A stretch of 7,185 bases of DNA from assembly GCA_035283065.1 (NCBI GenBank), contig DATEUP010000270.1, forward strand, positions 1 through 7,185, given 5' to 3'. Shown here piece after piece: positions 1-4,909 of this stretch; position 1 is the stretch's first letter; every line of letters begins with the position of its first letter. The DNA is from DATEUP01 sp035283065. Its GTDB lineage: Archaea; Thermoplasmatota; DTKX01; DATEUP01. The notes below the pieces were generated by a model, which had not been told where the DNA came from, did no database searches, and saw only the letters and a program-made list of their open reading frames with translations. The position numbers were made by a program, and so were the translations under genes.

Positions 1-8
1 CGGATGGG

Positions 9-186
9 GCCCGCCGCTCCGTCCCGCAAGCCTGCGGCGCAATGATCGCGCCCAACTGTCTTGGGGACAAGCGGGCGCCCTCAGCCGTTCAGGTCGCCGG
101 GCCCCACCCACGGCCTCACGCCCGCCATCAACGGGTCGCAGGCCTTGAGGTGGCGGACCGCGGGGGCGTGGGAGGGGGGCACGGCC
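9..186 (+). repeat. Interspersed GC-rich repeat, copy A (long form)
   Basis: First of five related copies. Blocks shared with the other copies are CGCAAGCCTGCGGCGCAA (from 25), the GCCCAACTGTCTTGGGG block (50-66), GCGGGCGCCC, the module GGCCCCACCCACGG (100-113), GGGTCGCAGGCCTTGAGG (133-150) and a G-rich end with GCACGG. Complementary arms can be seen: GCCTGCG (30-36) with CGCAGGC (137-143), and CCCACG (107-112) with CGTGGG (167-172), so the RNA or single strand could fold into a long hairpin. From GCCCAAC to GGTCGC it spans 90 nt, the same as copy D and 24 nt more than copy B. The 5' boundary is uncertain because it lies close to the window edge. The function is unknown. Confidence 0.85.
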
Positions 187-297
187 TTTCAGAACCAACC
201 CGGCCGGAAAAGGGTATCCCAGACACGAAGGGCAAGACGGGCTCGGGGCGGGCGGCGCGGAAAACGGTCGAAACCGCAATATGGACGCGCGAGTAGC

Positions 298-312
298 GTG
301 CGGTTGCCGCAC
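298..312. other. Short perfect hairpin upstream of the 372 promoter
   Basis: GTGCGG and CCGCAC form a 6-bp perfect inverted repeat around a TTG loop. It ends about 26 bp upstream of the TATA-like element at 338-347. It could be a regulator site or chance in GC-rich DNA; nothing else supports it. Confidence 0.3.
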
Positions 313-337
313 AGGGGGGGCGTTGGGCGTCGGGAAC

Positions 338-347
338 CTATTTTTAG
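338..347 (+). promoter_or_regulatory. Archaeal TATA-like element for the gene at 372
   Basis: CTATTTTTAG is the most AT-rich run in its neighbourhood. Its centre lies about 29 bp before the GTG at 372. With the usual archaeal spacing of about 26 bp from TATA centre to start site, the transcript would begin at about 368-371, giving an essentially leaderless mRNA. This supports the GTG start, which has no Shine-Dalgarno sequence. Confidence 0.55.
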
Positions 348-371
348 CGCTGGTAACAGTGTTTCAGACAA

Positions 372-1025
372 GTGCCCTTTCGCTTCAATATTCCCCCTGA
401 ACTGCGATCGCTCACGCGGAGTCCGCGAGGCCTGGCCGTCCTAGCGGTTCTCCTCATCGGGGCCGCCACCGTGGGCGCCGTCACCTTGGGCCCCGCGTTC
501 GTGGGGCCGGGCGCGGGCCCGCGGCCCCAGGCCTTCGAGGTCAGCTTTTCAGTGGCCGGCAACGAGCAGGAACTGGCCGCAGGCTCGCTACCCTACGACG
601 CCTATGCCGTCCACCGGTTTAACATCAGCGACCCCTACCTCGTCAAGGTGACGGCCCGCATCGAGTGGGAGGATCGCGGGCGCACGCCGGCACAAGATCC
701 CTATGTCAACCTTGCGCTCGACTTCCAGGTGGATCGGAACCTCTCAACGATTGCCGAGATCCGGGCCCCTGGCGGCAGCATCTTCGTCGAGATCCCCAAC
801 CCCGTCCCCAAGAACGGGAGCGTGTTCGCCGCGAGCCCCGAGGCGGCGGTCGAGGCCGCGATCGCCTCGGTCAACAACTCGACTACCGGCGTTGGCGAGT
901 GGTGGATCCGAGTGACGACCCAGGCTCCGTCCGACGTGCGGCCATTCGTTGGAAGCGAGGTGTACTACCGAATCTGGGTAACGCTAGAGTTCTACAAGGG
1001 CAAGGCGGCCGTGCCTGCGGGCTGA
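372..1025 (+). CDS. Membrane-anchored secreted protein, unrecognised family
   Basis: A 217-residue protein with a GTG start chosen from the TATA spacing. After a short basic N-terminus (RSLTRSPRG), one hydrophobic segment at about residues 21-42 (LAVLAVLLIGAATVGAVTLG) acts as a signal anchor or uncleaved signal peptide. The remaining 170 or so residues would face outside. They alternate polar and hydrophobic residues as in a beta-sandwich, contain no cysteine and carry several Asn-X-Ser/Thr sites (NIS, NLS, NGS, NNST), compatible with archaeal N-glycosylation. The C-terminus (YYRIWVTLEFYKGKA) looks like a final strand. I do not recognise the family, and a cell-surface or adhesion-type role is only inferred from topology. 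It stands alone: repeat A lies upstream and a long gap follows. Codon usage is consistently GC-rich at third positions, as expected of a real gene. Confidence 0.8.
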   Translation: MPFRFNIPPELRSLTRSPRGLAVLAVLLIGAATVGAVTLGPAFVGPGAGPRPQAFEVSFSVAGNEQELAAGSLPYDAYAVHRFNISDPYLVKVTARIEWEDRGRTPAQDPYVNLALDFQVDRNLSTIAEIRAPGGSIFVEIPNPVPKNGSVFAASPEAAVEAAIASVNNSTTGVGEWWIRVTTQAPSDVRPFVGSEVYYRIWVTLEFYKGKAAVPAG

Positions 1026-1423
1026 TCGCCGCCGCATGTCGTTGCAGTGGAACCGCATCGGAGGAGCCCATCATCCCCAGCTTCCCCGTCAGGAAAGGGT
1101 CCTTTGCGCGGCATGGGGCGCACGGCGGTTGCGAGGGGAGCGGAGAACGGGCGGGATACGAAGGGGAGGTCCCAACGCTCGAACTGAGCCTGCCGAGCGG
1201 GCGCCCGAGGGGGTGTTCCCAGACGACCGTTGCCGAACCACCCTCGCTCGGCAGCGCGAACCGCGCGAGCTTCTCTGCGCGCTCCCCCGTGAGTCGTGGC
1301 CTCCTTCGACTTGGCCACGTAGGCCTCCGCCCCGCGAAGCCCGCGGGCCAGACCGCAACGCCAGGCGATGCGAGGGCCTCTCGGCTCGCTCGCGGCGACT
1401 CGGGCGTCTCGATTTCGGCAGAA
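1026..1423. other. Long intergenic stretch with a large inverted repeat
   Basis: About 400 bp between two plus-strand genes. Open frames exist on both strands, but their products are Arg/Pro/Gly-rich and resemble no protein, as expected for non-coding DNA at this GC content. It lacks the A-E repeat. The clearest structure is a 10-bp perfect inverted repeat, CTGCCGAGCG (1190-1199) with CGCTCGGCAG (1245-1254). It extends inward by one G-T and one G-C pair and encloses about 43 bases. A smaller hairpin, GCGCG/CGCGC, lies at 1254-1266. It could be a structured 3' UTR, an RNA gene or decayed coding DNA; I cannot tell which. Confidence 0.4.
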
Positions 1424-1433
1424 TTTCTATAGC
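1424..1433 (+). promoter_or_regulatory. Archaeal TATA-like element for the gene at 1462
   Basis: TTTCTATAGC is centred about 33 bp before the ATG at 1462. The predicted start site is about 1454-1457, leaving a leader of only 5-8 bases. No Shine-Dalgarno sequence is present before the ATG, which agrees with a near-leaderless mRNA. Confidence 0.5.
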
Positions 1434-1461
1434 TTCGTGTTGTTGTCGTCGACCTGGGCCC

Positions 1462-1728
1462 ATGACAGCAACAAAAACATTCTCCATAGACCCCAGCCGC
1501 GTCCTGGAGCAACTCGTAAGAATCGGTGCCGCCGCCGCCAAAGATGGCGTGCGGTTCTCAGGCAACGAGCGGGCGGGGTCCTTTGCCGGCAAGGCACGAG
1601 GCCACGACATCGCCGGGAATTATCAGATTGACGGTGCGCAGTTTGTCGTGACGCTGACGACCCACCCTGCCGGCTTCTTCGCGAATGCCAACGGCGTGTT
1701 CAGGGAGATCGAGAAGTGGCTGCGATGA
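1462..1728 (+). CDS. Small conserved-looking protein, possibly PHA-system-like fold
   Basis: An 88-residue soluble protein, no signal or membrane segment. The predicted order is a helix (residues 9-28, VLEQLVRIGAAAAKDG), then three or four short strands (GSFAGKARG, IAGNYQIDG, QFVVTLTTHP), then a closing helix ending in IEKWLR. This helix-strands-helix plan and length recall the small polyhydroxyalkanoic-acid-system/DUF proteins of about 90 residues. That is a resemblance of pattern, not a recognised family match, so no function is assigned. The ATG follows a TATA-like element at the right distance; the frame stays open far upstream, but that part is not protein-like. Its TGA overlaps the ATG of the next small frame (ATGA), which hints at translational coupling. 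Confidence 0.65.
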   Translation: MTATKTFSIDPSRVLEQLVRIGAAAAKDGVRFSGNERAGSFAGKARGHDIAGNYQIDGAQFVVTLTTHPAGFFANANGVFREIEKWLR

Positions 1729-1964
1729 TCGAACTTGAAGAACCACGGAGCGAGCACGTCTACGACGAGTACCGCGACCGGGGGCTGCACCCGATGCGGA
1801 CGACCCTTGGGAGAACACGCGCTCTTTTACGCACCGTTTTCACGAGGTCGGGCGAGGGGCCCCGGCGGCCGAGACGGCGGCGTCATTCTCGACGTTTTCC
1901 CACAGGCGTAGGCGCACCTTTCCCTCTTGGCACGATGGCCGGCCCGCCGCCGCTCAACCGGTAA
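1725..1964 (+). CDS. Possible small or broken ORF overlapping the previous gene
   Basis: A 79-residue frame whose ATG overlaps the preceding TGA as ATGA, a typical sign of coupled translation. The first 25 or so residues (MIELEEPRSEHVYDEYRDRG and onward) are acidic and plausible. From about residue 43 the frame becomes Arg/Pro-rich (GPRRPRRRRHSRR) and looks non-coding. The two other forward frames read more naturally over 1800-1890 (for example GEHALFYAPF and GGVILDVFPQA), so a frameshift or decayed 3' end is possible. It stops at the edge of repeat B. The family is not recognised and it may not be a gene. Confidence 0.25.
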   Translation: MIELEEPRSEHVYDEYRDRGLHPMRTTLGRTRALLRTVFTRSGEGPRRPRRRRHSRRFPTGVGAPFPLGTMAGPPPLNR

Positions 1965-1965
1965 A

Positions 1966-2131
1966 CGGCCGTTTGCCGCCGCCTTCGGCCCGCAGGGCTC
2001 CGGCGCAAAGATCGCGCCCAACTGCCTTGGGGAGTTGCGGGCGCCCCCCACGGCCTCACGCGCGCCGCATCACGGGGTCGCGGGCCTTGAGGGGGCGGAG
2101 GGCGGCCCGCTGGGGGGCACGGGGGCTGCCA
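1966..2131 (+). repeat. Interspersed GC-rich repeat, copy B (short form)
   Basis: Same orientation as the other copies and directly downstream of the 1725-1964 frame. It shares CTCCGGCGCAAAGATCGCG, GCCCAACTGCCTTGGGGAG, GCGGGCGCCCCCCACGG, CATCACGGGGTCGCGGG, CCTTGAGGGGGCGGAGGGCGG and GCACGG with its relatives. It lacks the internal module with CCCCACCCACGG found in A, D and E: its GCCCAAC-to-GGTCGC span is 66 nt against 90. Its 3' end reads CCCGCTGGGGGGCAC, as in copy C. Arms: GCCCCCCA (2043-2050) with TGGGGGGC (2111-2118), 8 bp perfect, and GGCCCGC (1987-1993) with GCGGGCC (2080-2086). Confidence 0.85.
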
Positions 2132-2276
2132 GAAGCCCCCCTCGTATTGAATCGCGCGCCGCGCGTGCGACCAGGAAATGCGTGCCGTTCGGAGAGGAGC
2201 AGGGTGTGTGCGCCCGCCGGGAGACTTCGGGCGAGGTTTGCGTGCGCGCGAAGGGGGCTGACCGCGAGCCAATCCG

Positions 2277-2288
2277 CCGATCGATCGG
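2277..2288. promoter_or_regulatory. 12-bp perfect palindrome upstream of the 2344 promoter
   Basis: CCGATCGATCGG is a perfect palindrome ending 12 bp before the TATA-like AATTTTGA, near where an archaeal BRE or an operator for a dimeric regulator would lie. It is the only palindrome this long that I saw in the 2132-2300 interval. Binding is inferred from position only. Confidence 0.35.
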
Positions 2289-2298
2289 TTTCTCCGGC

Positions 2299-2308
2299 GC
2301 AATTTTGA
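2299..2308 (+). promoter_or_regulatory. TATA-like element for the gene at 2344
   Basis: GCAATTTTGA is an AT-rich island in GC-rich DNA. The predicted start site is about 2330-2334, about 10 bases before the GTG at 2344. It argues against starting the gene further upstream, even though the frame is open back through repeat B. Confidence 0.4.
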
Positions 2309-2343
2309 TAAGCGGAGCCCGAAGTCAGATCGACATCACGGTC

Positions 2344-2913
2344 GTGCCCGATGGAGGGATCCGAATCGCGCGAACGCGACTCAAGAGCCTACGCGGCCTG
2401 CGGTTGCTGTTCCTCGTGGACGTCGCGGCCGCGTGCGCCGTGACACCCGTGGTATTGACCCTGGAGTTTTCCGGCGGAGGTCTCTTCGAAGGTCAGCTTG
2501 GCGCGGTGTCCCGCGTGATGGGAATGCTCGTTTCAGCCCTCGTGGCGGCCAGCGGTGCGGGGTTTGCTCTCCTGGCCCTACAAACCGTCGACATCGAGAT
2601 TGATGACGGCCGCGTGCGCTTGCCATTTGCGAAGCAGGTGCGACGGTGGGGATGGCGGACTCTCGACGAGGTTCAGTTCGCGTCGGACGCGCCCACCCCC
2701 GAGCGTGTCACCCAAGCGCGCGCTGTCGTTGAAGCGCACAACCTGCGCGGAGCCTGGCCCTTTGACCCACTCTTGCCAGTCCGGAATTGGGAGCGGCGCG
2801 GGGGCCTGCTCGTCATCACAAGAAACGAGGCGATACGAATCCGCGGATTGCGGGAAGTCGGGCCTGCGGTGGTCAGGCACTGCGCCCAACGCAATCCAAT
2901 CGGGAATTCGTAG
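2344..2913 (+). CDS. Two-helix membrane protein with possible PH-like domain
   Basis: A 189-residue protein from GTG 2344. Order: a short basic N-terminal segment (GGIRIARTRLKSLRG); membrane helix 1 at about residues 20-41 (LLFLVDVAAACAVTPVVLTL); a short loop; membrane helix 2 at about 58-80 (VMGMLVSALVAASGAGFALL); then a soluble C-terminal domain at about 82-182. In that domain strands such as VDIEIDDGRVRLPF, WGWRTLDEVQFA and GGLLVITRNEAIRIRG end in a helix (VGPAVVRHC). Helix pair plus strand-rich domain with an ...IDDGRVRLPF...W.TLDEVQ... pattern resembles archaeal and bacterial bPH (DUF304-like) membrane proteins, but this is a pattern judgement only. The upstream frame extends to 1927 through repeat B and reads as non-protein, so I excluded it. 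Repeat C begins about 13 bp after its TAG. The role is unknown. Confidence 0.7.
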   Translation: MPDGGIRIARTRLKSLRGLRLLFLVDVAAACAVTPVVLTLEFSGGGLFEGQLGAVSRVMGMLVSALVAASGAGFALLALQTVDIEIDDGRVRLPFAKQVRRWGWRTLDEVQFASDAPTPERVTQARAVVEAHNLRGAWPFDPLLPVRNWERRGGLLVITRNEAIRIRGLREVGPAVVRHCAQRNPIGNS

Positions 2914-2925
2914 GGGGTCGGCTGC

Positions 2926-3085
2926 AAGCGCCCTTTGCCGCCTTGGTCGCGCAAGCCTGCGGTGCAAAGCTCGCGCCCAACCGCGCTTCAAGCGCGTGGG
3001 CGCCCCCACGGCACCCTGCGGCGCATCGCGGTGTCGCAGGCCTTGAGGTGGCGGAGGGCGGCCCGCTGGGGGGCACGGTCGCAGG
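2926..3085 (+). repeat. Interspersed GC-rich repeat, copy C (short form)
   Basis: It starts about 13 bp after the TAG of the 2344-2913 gene, in the same orientation as the other copies. It has GCAAGCCTGCGGTGCAAAG, the GCCCAAC block, GGGCGCCCCCACGG, GTCGCAGGCCTTGAGGTGG and CGGAGGGCGGCCCGCTGGGG, then GGCACGG. Its GCCCAAC-to-TGTCGC span is 63 nt. It shares with B a 5' lead (TTTGCCGCC) and the 3' end. Arms: GCCTGCG (2955-2961) with CGCAGGC (3035-3041), exactly as in copy A. A local variant, GCGCTTCAAGCGCGT at 2982-2996, replaces the TGCCTTGGGGAG of other copies and is itself an inverted repeat (GCGCTT/AAGCGC). Confidence 0.85.
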
Positions 3086-3166
3086 AAGGGTCTCGCACGC
3101 AAATCAAGGCCCTGTCTGGCTCCCAACGCGAAGTGCAGGGCTGGCCACGGCCGCCCTGAGCGAGGC

Positions 3167-3175
3167 CATTATATC
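3167..3175 (+). promoter_or_regulatory. TATA-like element for the MNT gene
   Basis: CATTATATC is the best TATA match in the window. The predicted start site is about 3196-3199, between the ATG at 3192 and the in-frame GTG at 3198. A leaderless transcript starting at GTG 3198 is therefore a real alternative to ATG 3192. Confidence 0.6.
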
Positions 3176-3191
3176 CGGGCCGGCAAGATGG

Positions 3192-3521
3192 ATGGGCGTG
3201 ACCGGGTCAAAGCGATTGCGCATCGCGGAGGATTTCGCGCGCTGGGCCCGCACAGAGCTTGGCCCCAGGCTCGTCCGCGTCGTCCTCTTCGGTTCCGTGG
3301 CAAGGGGCGAGGAGCGAGAGGAATCCGACATCGATATTTTGCTGGAAATCAAGGGGAACCCCGTCCCGGTTCGGCGCCTGCTCGGGGGCCGCATCATGGA
3401 GATTGCCGCAAACGAGGGGGTGTTTGTGTCGGCCTTCGTCCAGTCAGTCGAGCCAAGGGCAGGGAACCGTCACTTCGGTATCTACAAGGTCATCGAAAAG
3501 GAAGGTCGGGTGCTTGCCTGA
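3192..3521 (+). CDS. MNT-type nucleotidyltransferase (putative HEPN antitoxin)
   Basis: A 109-residue minimal nucleotidyltransferase of the Pol-beta/MNT superfamily. After an N-terminal helix (residues 7-22) comes the motif VLFGSVARGE, with the Gly-Ser at 34-35. Then comes SDIDILLEI, with the metal-binding Asp pair at 46 and 48. The third acidic residue expected on a later strand is not obvious in GVFVSAFVQS (residues 76-85), so activity is uncertain. The end (HFGIYKVIEKEGRVLA) is characteristic of MNT partners of HEPN toxins. Family knowledge: such MNT proteins neutralise HEPN ribonucleases, in studied cases by adenylylating them. Here only a short HEPN start follows, overlapping this stop, so the system appears broken. 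Start: ATG 3192, or GTG 3198 if the mRNA is leaderless. The frame upstream runs through repeat C and is not protein-like. Confidence 0.85.
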   Translation: MGVTGSKRLRIAEDFARWARTELGPRLVRVVLFGSVARGEEREESDIDILLEIKGNPVPVRRLLGGRIMEIAANEGVFVSAFVQSVEPRAGNRHFGIYKVIEKEGRVLA

Positions 3522-3570
3522 CGAAGTGGACGAGCTCCTCACAAGGGCCGAGGACCGGCTCCCGGCGTGA
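3514..3570 (+). pseudogene. Truncated remnant of a HEPN-domain partner gene
   Basis: A second frame overlaps the end of the MNT gene. From TTG 3514 it reads (M)PDEVDELLTRAEDRLPA and stops at TGA 3568-3570. An opening of the type 'xPEEVxELLxRAEDxL' is how many HEPN proteins encoded directly after an MNT gene begin (first helix), and the overlap is typical of MNT-HEPN pairs. A complete HEPN protein has about 110-140 residues and an RX4-6H motif; only 18 codons remain. No further HEPN-like sequence was seen in the forward frames up to 3640, so I infer deletion or replacement rather than a simple point mutation. TTG is a weak start. The identity rests on one short helix. Confidence 0.45.
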
Positions 3571-3607
3571 TAGGATCGTAGGGGCGGTTGCCATCCGCGC
3601 AAGTTTG

Positions 3608-4291
3608 ATGAGGCATCTTCCAACCTATCAAGCCCTCACCGTGCCAAGAAACCCGACGACGAGTGGAAACCACCGGCCAAGCTGGGGCAAGTCGCTCGCG
3701 CCTATCGTTGCCCTCGCGATGCTGACCCTGTCGCTCGTCTTCCCATACTACGAGGAGAGCACAAACGAAACGTTGCTCGAGTCCCATCGGACGTACACGC
3801 TCTTTGGTGCGCACGGAGAGCTCTCGCCTCCGGGTGGCGGGCCGGATTACATCCCGCTTTCAGAAGCGATGAGCCAGCCGGCTCCCGCCATCCCGCCGGT
3901 TCTGCGGATCACGCTCACGTTCGTGCTCGGATCCTTGTCGGCTTTGGCTCTCGCCATAACCGGTCCGCCCCATCTTAGCGCCGGTACTCGGGAAAAGTTA
4001 GTCCTCGCGTCCGCAGTGTTGGCGCTCGCGGGATCCCTGGTTTTCGCAATGGCGTTTGGAATTGCCTGGGGCCGCGATCTGACATCTCCCGAGATCGGGG
4101 GACCGGGTCCCTCCTCTTCGTTTTTCGGGTTCCTTGGCACGGACTACGGACTCACCTACTCATGGGGACCGGGCCCCGGTTGGTTCCTCCTAGTCGGTTC
4201 GGGGACCGTGATGGCCGTGGGTTTTGCGCTTGCCGTCAAGCGCCGGGGAACGCTGGCGCCGCCCTCTCCCCGCAAGCCTCCGGCCAAATGA
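3608..4291 (+). CDS. Four-helix membrane protein, unrecognised family
   Basis: A 227-residue protein from ATG 3608; GTG 3641 is an alternative, since AAGTTTGATG at 3601-3610 could be its TATA element. Membrane helices lie at about residues 29-48 (SLAPIVALAMLTLSLVFPYY), 98-118 (VLRITLTFVLGSLSALALAI), 131-154 (LVLASAVLALAGSLVFAMAF) and 191-210 (GWFLLVGSGTVMAVGFALAV), followed by the basic KRRG. Two polar loops of about 50 and 36 residues, rich in Gly, Pro and Ser, would lie outside if both ends are cytoplasmic (positive-inside rule). One Asn-X-Thr site (NET) is in the first loop. I do not recognise the family. The last dozen codons (GTLAPPSPRKPPAK) and the TGA lie inside repeat D, so the C-terminal tail is repeat-derived. 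Confidence 0.75.
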   Translation: MRHLPTYQALTVPRNPTTSGNHRPSWGKSLAPIVALAMLTLSLVFPYYEESTNETLLESHRTYTLFGAHGELSPPGGGPDYIPLSEAMSQPAPAIPPVLRITLTFVLGSLSALALAITGPPHLSAGTREKLVLASAVLALAGSLVFAMAFGIAWGRDLTSPEIGGPGPSSSFFGFLGTDYGLTYSWGPGPGWFLLVGSGTVMAVGFALAVKRRGTLAPPSPRKPPAK

Positions 4292-4437
4292 TTGCGCTCG
4301 ACTGCCTTGGGGAGAAGCGGGCGCCCCCCACGGTTCCCCTCGGTGGGCCCCACCCACGGGACCCCGGGCGCCATCACGGGGTCGCAGGCGCGGAGGTGGC
4401 GGACGGCGGGGCGGTGGGAGAGCACGGGGGGAAAGGT
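4253..4437 (+). repeat. Interspersed GC-rich repeat, copy D (long form)
   Basis: It overlaps the last 39 or so bases of the four-helix membrane gene and supplies its stop. It shares CCCGCAAGCCTCCGGCCAAA, TGCCTTGGGGAGAAGCGGGC, GCCCCCCACGG, the module GGGCCCCACCCACGG, GCGCCATCACGGGGTCGCAGG, GAGGTGGCGGACGGCGG and GTGGGAG. Its span to GGTCGC is 90 nt, equal to copy A. The block that reads GCCCAAC in A-C is GCTCGAC here. Possible arms: CCTCCG (4277-4282) with CGGAGG (4391-4396), a pairing shifted from that in A and C. Confidence 0.85.
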
Positions 4438-4491
4438 GCGGGGAGGTAGTCGAAGCCAGCGAAAGGGGCCGCCGCAAGGAAGAGCACGGCC

Positions 4492-4881
4492 ATGCCCAAC
4501 AGGATTATCGTCGACTGGAGGGTTTTGTGGTCGGGGGCGCCTCTCGTGAAAAAAGCGCACCTTGCCGAAGGCGGCCCTGGCAATCCTCGCCCCGCCGAGC
4601 CGTTTCCCGGCGTCTTTGTAACGACCGCCGAACCCCACCGCGGCGGCTTGCCGGATTGTGAGCGGTTCGTAATGCGCATCAATGGGGAGTGCGCGTGGTG
4701 CGAAACCCACAGACTCCTCAAGGAAGCCGTGGACAAAGCCAAGGGCCTACGACCCTTGCCTTCGCACGAGATAATTCGGATCCTGAGGGACGCCAAGCGC
4801 GCGCGGGACCTCGGGGATTTTGCCCGTTCCTACACGCTTAGCAGAAGAGCCCTCGCGCGCTTGGAAGGCGCAACGCCTTGA
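4492..4881 (+). CDS. Small Cys-containing protein with helical repeat-like tail
   Basis: A 129-residue soluble protein of unknown function. The N-terminal half has a possible metal-binding cluster at Cys56, Cys67-X-X-Cys70 and His73 (CERFVMRINGECAWCETH), a C...CxxC..H layout that could hold one zinc. The C-terminal 60 residues form two or three amphipathic helices. The phrase RARDLGDFARSYTLSRRAL matches the 'A..L...GDy..A...A..AL' pattern of TPR-like or coiled-coil helical hairpins common in archaeal proteins. The ATG at 4492 has a weak purine-rich AAGGAAG 9-10 bases upstream and no clear TATA element. An in-frame GTG at 4546 is possible. It lies between repeats D and E and converges on the zinc-ribbon gene. 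Confidence 0.65.
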   Translation: MPNRIIVDWRVLWSGAPLVKKAHLAEGGPGNPRPAEPFPGVFVTTAEPHRGGLPDCERFVMRINGECAWCETHRLLKEAVDKAKGLRPLPSHEIIRILRDAKRARDLGDFARSYTLSRRALARLEGATP

Positions 4882-4894
4882 TCGGCACAAGGCG
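4865..4894 (+). other. Two mutually exclusive hairpins at the 4492 gene stop
   Basis: Three complementary arms overlap the stop codon: AAGGCG (4865-4870), CGCCTTG (4874-4880) and CAAGGCG (4888-4894). The middle arm can pair perfectly with the first (6 bp, loop CAA) or with the third (7 bp, loop ATCGGCA), but not both. No U-run follows, so this is not a clear intrinsic terminator. It could mark the 3' end of the mRNA or the entry to repeat E. Confidence 0.4.
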
Positions 4895-4909
4895 CGACTA
4901 AATGGTCGC

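Noticed and set aside
883..1512. Minus-strand open frames over 883-1512
   Set aside because: They overlap the real gene at 372-1025 and have low-complexity Arg/Pro/Ser-rich products. They look like GC-driven shadow frames.
1927..2343. N-terminal extension of the 2344 gene through repeat B
   Set aside because: The frame is open, but its product is Arg/Pro/Gly-rich and repeat-derived. A TATA-like element at 2299-2308 lies inside it.
2787..3191. N-terminal extension of the MNT protein through repeat C
   Set aside because: The extension overlaps the end of the previous gene in another frame and the whole repeat. The MNT fold needs nothing before residue 1, and the TATA element lies at 3167-3175.
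3571..3640. C/D-box-like small RNA near TTTGATGAGG
   Set aside because: The TGATGA lacks the purine expected before it in a C box, and no D box CTGA with terminal stems is found at a proper distance.
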